Positions 17,700 through 26,777 of a stretch of 64,000 bases of DNA are shown piece by piece. The stretch covers positions 782,501 through 846,500 of the forward strand of contig NZ_CP024311.1 of assembly GCF_002944315.1 (NCBI RefSeq), given 5' to 3'. The first letter of the stretch is position 1; every line of letters starts with the position of its first letter. A program made the position numbers and the translations under genes. Origin of the DNA: Rhizobium sp. NXC24. Lineage in GTDB: Bacteria > Pseudomonadota > Alphaproteobacteria > Rhizobiales > Rhizobiaceae. The notes under the pieces were generated by a model that was not told the DNA's origin, made no database searches, and saw only the letters and a program-made list of their open reading frames with translations.

Positions 17700-18232
17700 A
17701 ACGCGTGATGCTTGCCTTTTCCTTGCTCGCGTTCGCCCTGCTCGGCGGTCAAGCCGCTTATGCGCAGGATACTCAGGACGATGACAGCACCCAGGGCGCT
17801 GAGCAGACACCGCTTCCGCAACTCGATCGCGGCGAAACCGTGGAAAAGCTCGGTTTCCCTGCCGTCGTGGAGAAATTGACGGGCTGGACGAAGTTTGGCA
17901 AAGGTAAGGTCTACACGCTGCCGCTCAAGAAGGGCCAGCACGTCCGCATCACCTTCAGCTCGAAGAGCAAATACGCCTATATGGCGATCTTCGATCTCTC
18001 CTCGAATGATGACGAATCCTTCTTCGGCACCGATGAGGATGGCATGGTCGCCGATGTTACCGTCAACGAGGACACGACCTGGCTGATCAAGCCCTATTAC
18101 TCCCGCGTTACCCGCCGCCGCGGCCTCGGCGCACCCTACGAAATCCTCATCGATCCCAACCCGCCGGCCACACAACAATCGAACAAGCCGGCTGATCAGG
18201 CGCCCGTGTTGTTTCCACCGAAGGCAAAATAA
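17696..18232 (+). CDS. Secreted protein of unknown function
   Basis: A 178-residue exported protein. Residues 1-23 form a clear signal peptide (Lys-Arg, then a hydrophobic core, ending AAYAQ). The mature part starts acidic (TQDDDSTQ), followed by a compact domain with KGQHVRITFSSKSKYAYMAIFDL, which looks like a beta-rich sandwich, and a Pro-rich tail. I do not recognise a named family. It overlaps the tag stop by 4 bases and so belongs to the same operon; there is no obvious functional link to DNA repair. Confidence 0.8.
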   Translation: MKRVMLAFSLLAFALLGGQAAYAQDTQDDDSTQGAEQTPLPQLDRGETVEKLGFPAVVEKLTGWTKFGKGKVYTLPLKKGQHVRITFSSKSKYAYMAIFDLSSNDDESFFGTDEDGMVADVTVNEDTTWLIKPYYSRVTRRRGLGAPYEILIDPNPPATQQSNKPADQAPVLFPPKAK

Positions 18233-18249
18233 GGGGTGGTGAAGGATGA

Positions 18250-18954
18250 TTAGGACAGCCCCTCGATCACTCCATGTAATTCCCCAAGATGTCCGATCTT
18301 CCGAAATCTCGGCGCCTCGGTCGGTTCGTCGATGTGTTCGAAGGCCCAGGTAAGTTCGTGCGGCACGAAGACGCCGTAGCTGCCGGCGGCGAGCGCGGGC
18401 ACGATGTCTGACTTCAGCGAATTGCCGACCATCATCGCCCGCTCCGGCCCGTCACCGACCTTGGAGAAAATACGGCGATAGGTGGAGGCATTCTTGTCGG
18501 AGACAATTTCGATGGCATCGAAGAGATCGCCGAGGCCCGATTGCGCAAGCTTGCGCTCCTGATCAAAAAGATCGCCTTTGGTGATCAGCACCAGCAGGTA
18601 ATTGCCCGTCAGGGCTTCCAATGTCTCCCGCACATTGGGAAGTGTTTCGACGGGATGGGCGAGCAGAATGCGGCCGATGTCGAGAATTTGCGCGATCACT
18701 GCCGTCGGCACTTCGCCCTTGGTGATCTCGATCGCCGTCTCGATCATCGACAGCGTGAAACCTTTGATGCCGAAGCCGTAACGGTGCAGGTTGCGCTTTT
18801 CGGCTTCCAGCAGTTTTTGGGAAATATTCTCGCTCTCGGCATAGTCGGCAAGCAGTTCGATGAACTGCCGTTCCGTCAGACGATAGAATTGTTCGTTTTG
18901 CCAGAGCGTGTCGTCGGCATCGAAGCCGATCGTGGTCAAGGGTCGTTGCGTCAT
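18250..18954 (-). CDS. HAD-superfamily hydrolase
   Basis: A 234-residue haloacid-dehalogenase-type phosphatase. Motif I is FDADDTLW (nucleophile Asp and general-acid Asp), motif II the Thr in LITKGD, and the motif IV acidic residues lie near VGNSLKSDIVPA. A helical cap of about 90 residues lies between motifs I and II, as in the YjjG/pyrimidine nucleotidase-like group. The substrate cannot be told. It is convergent with the secreted-protein gene 17 bp away. Confidence 0.85.
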   Translation of the reverse strand: MTQRPLTTIGFDADDTLWQNEQFYRLTERQFIELLADYAESENISQKLLEAEKRNLHRYGFGIKGFTLSMIETAIEITKGEVPTAVIAQILDIGRILLAHPVETLPNVRETLEALTGNYLLVLITKGDLFDQERKLAQSGLGDLFDAIEIVSDKNASTYRRIFSKVGDGPERAMMVGNSLKSDIVPALAAGSYGVFVPHELTWAFEHIDEPTEAPRFRKIGHLGELHGVIEGLS

Positions 18955-19258
18955 CGAAATTCTTGCTCTTGCCGATTAAATGGATGTGAGAGTCTATCGC
19001 GCGTCGAAATGGAGGCAAGAGTGAAGCGCTGGTAACTGCATCGTGATCGGTGCCGGGTATCGCGTTGAAATCGGATTCCGGTGCATTATGTCGATGTTGT
19101 CTTGATGACGGCGGCGCCAAGACCGCTCCTCGATGACCTTCTCCGGACCTCCCCAAGGCAGCGCGAATGAGCGGCTGTCATGCCGAGGTCAATAGCCAAG
19201 AGACAAGAATTCACCGGCCGGAAGCCGCCTTCCGGCGGATCACAAGGGATTTCTTCAA
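18955..19258. other. Intergenic region, no feature seen
   Basis: About 300 bp between divergent genes (HAD hydrolase and aldo/keto reductase). I see no open frame with coding character, no strong hairpin and no tRNA. It presumably holds the two promoters. Confidence 0.4.
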
Positions 19259-20308
19259 ATGCGTTATAATCAACTCGGCAATACCGGCATGTTCGTCTCA
19301 GAACTTTGCCTGGGTACGATGACCTTCGGCGAAGCCAATCCTAACAGCACCTGGGGTGCCATCGCCGATGTCGATCAGGCGACGGCCGATAAGATCGTCG
19401 AAAGCTCGCTCGCTGCCGGCGTCAACTTCATCGACACCGCTGATGTCTATTCCGTCGGGAATTCGGAAAAGCTGCTCGGCCAGGCCCTGAAGAATGTCGG
19501 CGTGCCGCGCAAGGACGTCATCATCGCCACCAAGGTCTACGGTGTCATGGGTGACATGCCCAACGATCGCGGCGCGTCGCGCGGCCATATCATGGATTCG
19601 GTCCAAGCCAGCCTAGAGCGGCTGCAGACCGATCATATCGACCTCTACCAGATCCATGCCACGGATTCGGTGACGCCGATCGATGAGACCTTGCGTGCGC
19701 TCGATGATCTCGTTTCTCGCGGATTGGTGCGCTATGTCGGCGTATCCAACTGGCAGGCTTGGCGTATCGCCAAGGCGCTCGGCATTTCCGAACGCCGCGG
19801 CTTTGCCCGCTTCGAAACGGTGCAGGCCTATTACTCCATCGCCGGCCGCGATCTTGAGCGCGAAATCGTGCCGCTGATGGCTGAGGAGAAGCTTGGGCTG
19901 ATGGTCTGGTCGCCGCTTGCCGGCGGTCTTCTTTCCGGAAAATATGGTCCGGGTGCACCCGGCAACGGCGAAGGACGCCGCGCCAGCTTCGACTTCCCGC
20001 CCGTCGATAAGGATCGCGCCTGGGCCTGCGTTGCCGCCATGCGCGAAGTGGCCGAAAAACACGGCGCGAGCGTCGCGACCGTGGCACTCGCCTGGATCCT
20101 GGCGAAACCCTTCGTCACCAGCATCATCATCGGCGCCAAGCGTCTCGACCAGCTCGACCAGAATCTGGCAGCGGTCAAGCTGAAGCTCGATGCAGACGAT
20201 CTCGCCAAGCTGGACGAGGTCAGCGCGCTGGCTGCGGAATATCCCGGCTGGATGATCCCCCGCCAAGGCGCCGCCCGCCGGCCGCAGCCTTTTGAACCGA
20301 AGGCTTGA
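19259..20308 (+). CDS. Aldo/keto reductase
   Basis: An NADPH-dependent oxidoreductase of 349 residues with the TIM-barrel AKR fold. Visible are the active-site Asp and Tyr in FIDTADVYSVGNSE, the Lys in ATKVYG, the His in YQIHATD, and the NADP-binding SIIIGAKRLDQLDQNL near the C-terminus. It resembles the YajO/YghZ group that reduces broad aldehyde substrates. It stands alone and converges on the MDR gene. Confidence 0.92.
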   Translation: MRYNQLGNTGMFVSELCLGTMTFGEANPNSTWGAIADVDQATADKIVESSLAAGVNFIDTADVYSVGNSEKLLGQALKNVGVPRKDVIIATKVYGVMGDMPNDRGASRGHIMDSVQASLERLQTDHIDLYQIHATDSVTPIDETLRALDDLVSRGLVRYVGVSNWQAWRIAKALGISERRGFARFETVQAYYSIAGRDLEREIVPLMAEEKLGLMVWSPLAGGLLSGKYGPGAPGNGEGRRASFDFPPVDKDRAWACVAAMREVAEKHGASVATVALAWILAKPFVTSIIIGAKRLDQLDQNLAAVKLKLDADDLAKLDEVSALAAEYPGWMIPRQGAARRPQPFEPKA

Positions 20309-20353
20309 TATCCTGCGAAGGCCGTGCCGCCCTTCGCGGCGGCCCGGCTGCTA

Positions 20354-21379
20354 TCAAAGCTCGATGACGATCTTGCCGAAGGCACCGCGATCGAGATGAT
20401 CGAAGGCCTCCGGAACCTCGCCGAAAGCATAGCGGTGGGCGATGACGGGCTTCAGGCCGATGCTGTCCACCGCACGTACGAAATCTTCAAGCGAGCGGCG
20501 ATGGCCGACGCTGATGCCTTGCACGACGGGAGACTTCAAAAGCAGCGGCGCCGCCGGACCGGAAATGTCGAAGCCCTCCAGAACACCTATGACGGAAATA
20601 CGGCCATGAGGCGTCACCGCCTTCAGCGACTGAGCGAAGTTCGGTCCGCCGGCGATTTCAATGATATGGTCGATGCCGCGATCGTCGGTAATGCGATAGA
20701 CCTCCTCCACCCAATCGCTGGTATTGCGGTCGATGCCGTGATGGGCACCGAGCGCCTTTGCCCGTGCCAGCTTCTCCGGCCCTGATGAGGTCACGAACAC
20801 CTCGGCTCCCTGGGCGGCGGCGATCTGCAGGCCGAACAGCGCCACGCCACCGGTTCCCTGCACCAGCACGCGATCGCCAGGCTTGATCTTGCCGCGTTCC
20901 ACCAAGGCGAACCATGCCGTCAGACCGGCGCAAGGCAGTGTGCTTGCCTCGGCGTCATTGAGGCTCTTGGGCGCCGAGACGAGCCAGTCCTGCGGCACGG
21001 CGATATATTCGGAGAGAACGCCGGGATAGAAGCCGCCAAGCGTCTTATAAGGAGGATTGCGGGCATCGCCGAGCGGCTTGTCGTCGATCCAGCCCGGGTG
21101 GAAGGTCGAAATGACACGATCGCCGGTCGAAAATCTGGTGACATCGTCTCCCACCGCTTCGACGACGCCCGTCATGTCGGAAGCCGGCACGAAGGGAAAT
21201 TGGATCGGCAGGCCCATGCCGGTCTCGCGAACGAGCTTGTCGCGATAGTTCAGCGAAACCGCCTTGACCCGCACGAGGACTTCGCCGCGGGCAGGCGTGG
21301 GAACCGCTGTTTCCGTGAGGTTCAAGGGGGCGCCGACGGCGATTGTCTCGAGGGTCCAGCGCTTCATAATCTTCGTCAT
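20354..21379 (-). CDS. Zinc-independent MDR-family alcohol dehydrogenase/quinone oxidoreductase
   Basis: A medium-chain dehydrogenase/reductase of about 341 residues, NAD(P)-dependent. The N-terminal GroES-like domain and C-terminal Rossmann fold are clear, with VLVQGTGGVALFGLQIA as the nucleotide-binding loop. The Cys/His zinc set of classical alcohol dehydrogenases is absent, as in quinone oxidoreductase-like members. Two adjacent ATG codons (21382 and 21379) follow AGGAG; the second has the better spacing. It is divergent from the LysR gene at 21490 and probably its target. Confidence 0.88.
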   Translation of the reverse strand: MTKIMKRWTLETIAVGAPLNLTETAVPTPARGEVLVRVKAVSLNYRDKLVRETGMGLPIQFPFVPASDMTGVVEAVGDDVTRFSTGDRVISTFHPGWIDDKPLGDARNPPYKTLGGFYPGVLSEYIAVPQDWLVSAPKSLNDAEASTLPCAGLTAWFALVERGKIKPGDRVLVQGTGGVALFGLQIAAAQGAEVFVTSSGPEKLARAKALGAHHGIDRNTSDWVEEVYRITDDRGIDHIIEIAGGPNFAQSLKAVTPHGRISVIGVLEGFDISGPAAPLLLKSPVVQGISVGHRRSLEDFVRAVDSIGLKPVIAHRYAFGEVPEAFDHLDRGAFGKIVIEL

Positions 21380-21417
21380 CATGATCTCCTGTGAGGAATT
21401 GGAAGCAATGGAGCCAC

Positions 21418-21452
21418 TATATCGTTGCCTCTTGATCGTCAGTCGCGATATA
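21418..21452. promoter_or_regulatory. Inverted repeat between the MDR and LysR genes
   Basis: TATATCG (21418-21424) and CGATATA (21446-21452) are inverted arms 21 bp apart, in the 110-bp divergent promoter region. LysR proteins often bind interrupted dyads, but the spacing is longer than usual, so this is tentative. Confidence 0.35.
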
Positions 21453-21489
21453 AATTCCGCTAACTGGTTCCTATGAGGAAGCAATCGTC

Positions 21490-22392
21490 ATGAATGACAT
21501 GCTCAACGGCATTCCGGAATTCGTGGAGGCAGTCGAAGCCGGCGGCTTTTCGGCGGCGGCGGCGCGCATGAATCTGTCGCGCTCGGCGATCGGCAAGGCC
21601 ATCGCAAGACTGGAGAGGCGCCTGAACACTCGCCTGTTTCATCGCACCACGCGCATGCAGAGCCTGACAGATGAAGGCCAGGCTTTTTACGAGCGCTGCC
21701 GCCGGGCACTGGACGAGATACAGTCGGGCGAGGCCATGCTGGAATCGGGAAAGCGCGAGGTCACGGGGCGCCTGCGCATCTCCATGCCCGTCCTCTTCGG
21801 CCGCCGCTGTGCCGCGCCGCTGCTGCTGGAACTAGCCCGCATGCATCCCAAGCTCGAACTGGATCTCTCCTTCAGTGATCGGGTGGTCGATCTCTTTGAG
21901 GAGGGGTTCGATCTGGCCATTCGCAACGGCGTGCTGCGCGATGAAGCCGGCCTTGCCGCCCGCAAGGTCGCCCTTCATCGCATGACGCTCTGCGCGTCGC
22001 CGGATTATCTTGCCGCAAGAGGCGCGCCGCAGGCCATCGACGACCTCGCCGGCCATGACCTCATCGTCTATGCGAGATCGGGCGAAACGAAGAAATGGAC
22101 CTTCCTGCAGGAGAACGGCACGGCCGTTGATTATTTTCCCGAAACGCGTCTGCGCTTCGATGATCTGGAGGTCCTTGCCGACGCGGCGGCGTCCGGGATG
22201 GGGATCGCGTGGCTGCCTTGCTGGCTGGTGCGTGACTACGTGGCTGCCGGCACGCTCACGCCGGCGCTGAAGAATGTTTCCAGTCGAGCCGTCAATGTCT
22301 ACGCGGTTTGGCCGCAGGTGCCGCAGCTCTCGTTGAAGATGCGTGCGGTCATAGACCTCCTGGCGGCACGCCTGCCTGATATTATGAATTGA
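21490..22392 (+). CDS. LysR-type regulator, divergent from the MDR gene
   Basis: A 300-residue LysR regulator. The winged helix at residues 5-63 contains GGFSAAAARMNLSRSAIGKAIARLERRLN and RTTRMQSLTDEG. The effector domain follows, of the YafC/DhcR-like group that controls neighbouring oxidoreductases. It sits 110 bp from the divergent MDR dehydrogenase, the usual layout for a LysR gene and its target. A fragment of another LysR gene follows it directly. Confidence 0.9.
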   Translation: MNDMLNGIPEFVEAVEAGGFSAAAARMNLSRSAIGKAIARLERRLNTRLFHRTTRMQSLTDEGQAFYERCRRALDEIQSGEAMLESGKREVTGRLRISMPVLFGRRCAAPLLLELARMHPKLELDLSFSDRVVDLFEEGFDLAIRNGVLRDEAGLAARKVALHRMTLCASPDYLAARGAPQAIDDLAGHDLIVYARSGETKKWTFLQENGTAVDYFPETRLRFDDLEVLADAAASGMGIAWLPCWLVRDYVAAGTLTPALKNVSSRAVNVYAVWPQVPQLSLKMRAVIDLLAARLPDIMN

Positions 22393-22668
22393 GTGCAGGC
22401 GGAAAAATCCGGCCGTTCCAGTCCGCTTGCGGTCAACGATGCCGAAGCTCTGCTTCAGGCTGCTGTTGCAGGATTAGGGCGCGCGCTCCTGCCGAAAATT
22501 CTGGCCGACAATGTCGATGGGCTTTGTCGCGTCGATAGCGGCGACAGAAACCCGCCGACGCGTGGGATATGGCTGCTCATACACGCCGAGCTTCGCCACC
22601 TCGTTCGCATCCGAGCCGTTTCCGATTGGTTGGATACTGTATTTCGCCGTACGCATCTCGAACAATGA
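22393..22668 (+). pseudogene. Remnant of a LysR regulator (C-terminal part)
   Basis: About 91 codons directly after the previous stop, in the same frame. They resemble the last part of a LysR effector domain: AVNDAEALLQAAVAGLGRAL, then LPKILADN and ELRHLVRIRAVSDWLD at the end. There is no DNA-binding domain and no convincing start (only GTG at 22393 without a ribosome-binding site). It is most likely the 3' end of a deleted or recombined GcvA-type LysR gene and is not expected to be functional. Confidence 0.7.
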
Positions 22669-22725
22669 AAGAAGCGGCATAGAGCCGCCTCCACTCTCTG
22701 ACTTACTTGCCGTACTTGATTGGGC

Positions 22726-23274
22726 TCAAGGGCCCCCGGCAGCATAGCGAGGCGCCAGTTTGACCGCGCTCAGGATCTCGACGGGAGGATATCTCACGCA
22801 ATCGGCAACATCGAACGTCACGGTAAACCTGGCCGGCGTTTCCGCAGCCCAGGTCAGCGCTGTTTCGGCCGATGCCATCGGGATTTTCATCGCGATCGTG
22901 CAATGAGGTTGCCAATGGTCGGGACGATAATGCTCATCACATAGGATAGGATCGATTTCTCGGTGAACAGCCTCGTGGGCGTGTCGCAAGGCGCTATCAT
23001 CGACGGGACGCGCCCAAAGTACCAGCACGTCATGCCTGAAGTGCCGGATGCCTGAGAATTCCACGGACATTGCCGGAATCTCGTGAAAAGCCTTGCGAAC
23101 GGCCTCGCAGAGACGGTCTGGCGAGATATCTTCGTAGATGGCAAAGGTCAGATGCGGAGGATAGTTCAGCCCTTGCATCGACGGCACGGTTTCAAAGGCG
23201 CTGGCCTGCCGCCAGAGATCGAGGACAGGCAACGCCGTATTGTTGGTGGATTTCAGGCTGATCGCATAGGGCAT
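22726..23274 (-). CDS. 2H phosphoesterase (2'-5' RNA ligase-like)
   Basis: A 182-residue protein with the two His-x-Thr motifs of the 2H superfamily: His41/Thr43 (PHLTFAIY) and His124/Thr126 (PHCTIAM). These enzymes open cyclic phosphodiesters or join RNA ends. The ATG at 23274 (MPYAISL) is preferred over the GTG at 23283; no strong ribosome-binding site precedes either. It is transcribed toward the LysR remnant. The substrate is unknown. Confidence 0.85.
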   Translation of the reverse strand: MPYAISLKSTNNTALPVLDLWRQASAFETVPSMQGLNYPPHLTFAIYEDISPDRLCEAVRKAFHEIPAMSVEFSGIRHFRHDVLVLWARPVDDSALRHAHEAVHREIDPILCDEHYRPDHWQPHCTIAMKIPMASAETALTWAAETPARFTVTFDVADCVRYPPVEILSAVKLAPRYAAGGP

Positions 23275-23331
23275 GGTTTCCACGTCCGGGTCGTCCGCTC
23301 AAATTCCCACGCACACCGCAGTAAGGGGCGC

Positions 23332-23601
23332 TCAACGATAGATGTCGCGACGGTTGCCGATTTCGACGACTAACACGACCAGCCGGCTATCCTGCAGATC
23401 GCAAATGATCCGATAGTCGCCAACCCGATAACGCCAATAGTTTCCGAGTTTTGCACCTTGCAAAGCGTCGCCGACCTGGCGCGGATCGTGCAGGCTCGGA
23501 AGACGCTCTTCCAGAAAGTCCCTTATTCTCCTGCGTGTCTTTGGGTCGAGTTTTTCAACGAATTTGCGAGCAGATCGGGCGTACTCAATCGTCCAGACCA
23601 C
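23332..23601 (-). CDS. RelE/ParE-family toxin
   Basis: An 89-residue basic toxin of the RelE/ParE superfamily: WTIEYARSARKFVEKLDPKTRR at the start, then NYWRYRVGDYRIICDL, the standard beta-sheet core, which carries the Arg and Tyr often used by RelE ribonucleases. It starts with GTG at 23601, overlapping the end of the antitoxin gene by 17 bp, so translation is coupled. RelE members cut mRNA on the ribosome and ParE members poison gyrase; the sequence favours RelE but does not prove it. Confidence 0.88.
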   Translation of the reverse strand: MVWTIEYARSARKFVEKLDPKTRRRIRDFLEERLPSLHDPRQVGDALQGAKLGNYWRYRVGDYRIICDLQDSRLVVLVVEIGNRRDIYR

Positions 23602-23812
23602 GCCAGAACTCCTCGGAGCTTACGATCTCGTCTTCGCCCTTCTTAATCCGCTCCATGGCCCGCTCAGCCAAATACACGTCCTCCAGGTCCTGCAGATGTG
23701 CTTCAATCGCCTGCCGGATATAGTAGGTTGCTGTACGACCGGTGCGTTCGGCCAGAGCCTGTAGGCGCTCATAGGTCTCATCTGGCAAACGGATAGCTGT
23801 CTGCTTGCTCAT
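23585..23812 (-). CDS. RHH-type antitoxin of the RelE toxin
   Basis: A 75-residue antitoxin placed before its toxin. The N-terminal TAIRLPDETYERLQALAERTGRT is a ribbon-helix-helix DNA-binding segment. The acidic C-terminal part (KKGEDEIVSSEEFWRGLDD) should wrap the toxin. The ATG at 23812 (MSKQTAIRLP) fits the family. It most likely represses the pair by binding upstream, where a small palindrome (23836-23851) is seen. Confidence 0.87.
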   Translation of the reverse strand: MSKQTAIRLPDETYERLQALAERTGRTATYYIRQAIEAHLQDLEDVYLAERAMERIKKGEDEIVSSEEFWRGLDD

Positions 23813-23835
23813 TAAAGTTGGTCCCTGTAACAGTC

Positions 23836-23851
23836 GGGATGCGTGTATCCC
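23836..23851. promoter_or_regulatory. Possible operator of the toxin-antitoxin pair
   Basis: GGGAT (23836-23840) and ATCCC (23847-23851) form a short palindrome 24 bp upstream of the antitoxin start. Ribbon-helix-helix antitoxins bind such sites, but the arms are only 5 bp. Confidence 0.35.
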
Positions 23852-23978
23852 AAATATAGATGCTTCAGGTCCGTCTGTCACTGTCAGTTTTGTCAGATGA
23901 GAACATACACAATCCTTGCCGCATCCCGCGCTATCCGCTAGTTAACCGCCACTGTTCCCGTACCGGATTATCCTGCAA

Positions 23979-25502
23979 ATGAGCGATAAACAAAAGAAAC
24001 CGCAGAAGCTCAAGGCCCGCTTGCCGCGTGGCTTTGTCGATCGTTCGGCGAGCGATATTCGCGCCGTCAACGAAATGACCGCCAAGATCCGGGCCGTGTA
24101 TGAGCATTATGGTTTCGATCCCGTCGAAACGCCGCTGTTCGAATATACCGATGCGCTCGGCAAGTTCCTGCCCGATAGCGATCGTCCGAACGAGGGCGTA
24201 TTCTCGCTTCAGGATGACGACGAGCAGTGGATGTCGCTGCGCTACGACCTGACGGCGCCGCTCGCCCGTCATGTCGCGGAGAATTTCAACGAAATCCAGC
24301 TTCCCTACCGCACCTATCGTGCCGGCTATGTCTTCCGCAACGAGAAGCCAGGCCCGGGCCGCTTCCGCCAGTTCATGCAGTTCGACGCCGATACGGTCGG
24401 CGCGCCGGGCGTGCAGGCCGATGCCGAAATGTGCATGATGATGGCCGACACGCTGGAGTCGCTTGGCATTAAGCGCGGCGACTATGTCGTCCGCGTCAAC
24501 AACCGCAAGGTTCTGGATGGCGTGCTCGAGGCGATCGGTCTCGGCGGCGACGACAAGGCGGGCCAGCGGCTGAACGTGCTGCGCGCCATCGATAAGCTCG
24601 ACAAGTTCGGGCCGGAAGGTGTTGCGCTGCTGCTCGGGCCGGGCCGCAAGGACGAGTCCGGCGATTTCACCAAGGGTGCCGGGCTGAACGCCGACCAAAT
24701 CGAGAAGGTGCTCTTCTTCGTCGGTATCAAGGATTATGCCGAAAGTGCCGTCCGGCTTGCTGAGCTTGTCGCCGGCACGTCCAACGGCAGCGAAGGCGTC
24801 GAGGAGCTGAACCTGATCGGCTCGCTCGTCACCAGCGCCGGCTATCATTCCGATCGCATCAAGATCGATCCGTCCGTCGTGCGCGGCCTCGAATATTATA
24901 CCGGCCCGGTCTACGAAGCCGAGCTCCTGTTCGACGTTACCAATGAAAAGGGCGAAAAGGTCGTCTTCGGCTCGGTTGGCGGCGGTGGCCGTTATGACGG
25001 ACTCGTCTCACGTTTCATGGGGCAGCCGGTTCCGGCCACGGGCTTCTCCATCGGCGTCTCGCGCCTGATGACGGCCTTGAAGAATCTTGGCAAGCTCGGT
25101 CAGGACGAGGTGATCGCCCCCGTCCTGGTCACCGTCATGGACGGCGATGTCGAGGCGATGGGCCGCTATCAGCGGATGACGCAGCAATTGCGCGCCGCCG
25201 GTATCCGCGCCGAGATGTTTCAGGGCAATTGGAAGAAGTTCGGCAATCAGCTCAAATATGCCGATCGCCGCGGCTGCCCGATCGCCATCATTCAGGGCGG
25301 CGACGAGCGCGCGCAAGGTGTCGTGCAACTCAAGGATCTGATCGAGGGCAAGCGCCTCTCCGGCGAGATCGAGGACAATGCGAGCTGGCGCGAGGCCCGC
25401 GTCGCGCAGGAAACCGCGCCGGAAGCCGATCTGGTGACCAAGGTGCAGGAGATTTTGGCGGCGCAGGCGGAAGACCGCAAGAGGGCGGCCGGCAATGTCT
25501 GA
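23979..25502 (+). CDS. hisS: Histidine-tRNA ligase
   Basis: Charges tRNA-His with histidine. The 507-residue protein is the long alphaproteobacterial form. Class II motifs are visible: motif 2 around [20 protein letters not shown], the histidine-A segment [16 protein letters not shown], and [13 protein letters not shown], followed by the anticodon-binding domain. A basic N-terminus ([15 protein letters not shown]) is usual here. It leads the hisS-hisZ-hisG operon. Confidence 0.96.
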   Translation: MSDKQKKPQKLKARLPRGFVDRSASDIRAVNEMTAKIRAVYEHYGFDPVETPLFEYTDALGKFLPDSDRPNEGVFSLQDDDEQWMSLRYDLTAPLARHVAENFNEIQLPYRTYRAGYVFRNEKPGPGRFRQFMQFDADTVGAPGVQADAEMCMMMADTLESLGIKRGDYVVRVNNRKVLDGVLEAIGLGGDDKAGQRLNVLRAIDKLDKFGPEGVALLLGPGRKDESGDFTKGAGLNADQIEKVLFFVGIKDYAESAVRLAELVAGTSNGSEGVEELNLIGSLVTSAGYHSDRIKIDPSVVRGLEYYTGPVYEAELLFDVTNEKGEKVVFGSVGGGGRYDGLVSRFMGQPVPATGFSIGVSRLMTALKNLGKLGQDEVIAPVLVTVMDGDVEAMGRYQRMTQQLRAAGIRAEMFQGNWKKFGNQLKYADRRGCPIAIIQGGDERAQGVVQLKDLIEGKRLSGEIEDNASWREARVAQETAPEADLVTKVQEILAAQAEDRKRAAGNV

Positions 25503-25508
25503 GTGTGC

Positions 25509-25655
25509 GGCCTTGCCCCTCACCCTAGCCCTCTCCCCGCAGGCGGGGCGAGGGGACGACCTCTTGTGTCGCGCCCTGTCGATCTTCACGAGGTTGAAGG
25601 GCGATGGAAGATGCGTCTATTCCCTTCTCCCCGCCGGGGAGAAGGAGGAGGTACT
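25509..25655. repeat. RIME-like double-hairpin repeat between hisS and hisZ
   Basis: Two palindromes flank a core of about 70 bp: CCCTCTCCCCGC...GCGGGGCGAGGG near 25528-25554 and CCCTTCTCCCC...GGGGAGAAGG near 25622-25646. The layout and sequence resemble the glcE-glcF repeat at 12133. The right arm ends in AAGGAGGAGG, which serves as the hisZ ribosome-binding site. Confidence 0.72.
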
Positions 25656-25658
25656 CCC

Positions 25659-26777
25659 ATGCCCCTGATCAACCTCCCAGATTTTGCCGGCGATCTCCTA
25701 GCCGAGTTCGGTGCCCGCGGAACGGAGCGGGTGGATACGCCGATCATCCAGCCGGCCGAGCCCTTTCTCGACATGGCGGGCGAAGACCTGCGCCGCCGTA
25801 TCTTCATGACGGAGAACGAGACCGGTGCCAGCCTCTGCCTGCGTCCCGAATTCACCATTCCTGTCTGCCTGCGTCATATCGAGACCGCGACCGGTACGCC
25901 GAAGCGCTATTCCTATCTTGGCGAGATCTTCCGCCAGCGCCGCGAAGGCGGCAATGAATTCTATCAGGCGGGAATAGAAGATCTTGGCGACCGCGATATC
26001 GCCGGCGCCGACGCCCGCCTCATCGGTGATGCCATCGGCATTCTCAATCGGCTGGTGCCGGGCAGGGCGCTATCGGTGACGCTCGGCGATCAAGCCGTTT
26101 TCGAGGCCGTCGTGCAGGCGCTCGGTCTGCCCTCCGGCTGGCAGAAGCGCCTGGTGCATGCCTTCGGCAATATGACGCAGCTCCAAACGCTGCTGGCACG
26201 GCTCGCAAGCCCGCAGCCGGTCACTGGCCTTGATCCGCATGTGTTTGATTTTCTGACGCGCGGCGACGAGCAGGGGCTGGTCAAGCATATCGACAGCACC
26301 ATGAAGGCGACCGGCTATTCCACCAATGCCAGCCGCTCGCCGCAGGAGATCGCCCGCCGTCTTCGCGAAAAGCTGGTTCTCTCGGAAACGCGGCTCGATG
26401 ATGCCGCTTTCGGTGTCCTGGAGGAATTCCTGTCGCTCCGCCTGCCGCTCGCCGAGGCATCTTCCGCGCTGGCCGGCTTTGCCGATGCGGCCGGGCTGAA
26501 GCTCGGAACTGCGCTTGAGCGTTTCGATGCCCGCGTTGCGGCCCTTGCCAAGGCCGGCGTCAACGCTGCCCAGATCGAGTATCGCGCCGCCTTCGGCCGT
26601 CCGCTCGACTATTACACCGGCCTCGTCTTCGAGGTGATGGTGGAAGGATCGCCGGCAGTGCTCGCCGGCGGCGGCCGTTTTGACCGGCTGCTGACACTGC
26701 TCGGCGCCAAGGACCACATTCCGGCCGTCGGCTTCGCGCTCTGGCTCGACCGCATCGAAACCGCGAGGGCCGCCTGA
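25659..26777 (+). CDS. hisZ: ATP phosphoribosyltransferase regulatory subunit
   Basis: A 372-residue HisRS paralogue without aminoacylation function. It pairs with short HisG to make the histidine-sensitive ATP phosphoribosyltransferase, the first enzyme of histidine synthesis. It keeps the class II core ([44 protein letters not shown]) but has no anticodon domain. The ATG at 25659 lies 5 bp after the AGGAGG supplied by the upstream repeat. The stop overlaps hisG by one base (TGATG). Confidence 0.95.
   Translation: MPLINLPDFAGDLLAEFGARGTERVDTPIIQPAEPFLDMAGEDLRRRIFMTENETGASLCLRPEFTIPVCLRHIETATGTPKRYSYLGEIFRQRREGGNEFYQAGIEDLGDRDIAGADARLIGDAIGILNRLVPGRALSVTLGDQAVFEAVVQALGLPSGWQKRLVHAFGNMTQLQTLLARLASPQPVTGLDPHVFDFLTRGDEQGLVKHIDSTMKATGYSTNASRSPQEIARRLREKLVLSETRLDDAAFGVLEEFLSLRLPLAEASSALAGFADAAGLKLGTALERFDARVAALAKAGVNAAQIEYRAAFGRPLDYYTGLVFEVMVEGSPAVLAGGGRFDRLLTLLGAKDHIPAVGFALWLDRIETARAA

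Noticed and set aside
23332..23881. Toxin-antitoxin pair as the edge of a genomic island
   Set aside because: No integrase, tRNA, att repeat or composition break accompanies it.
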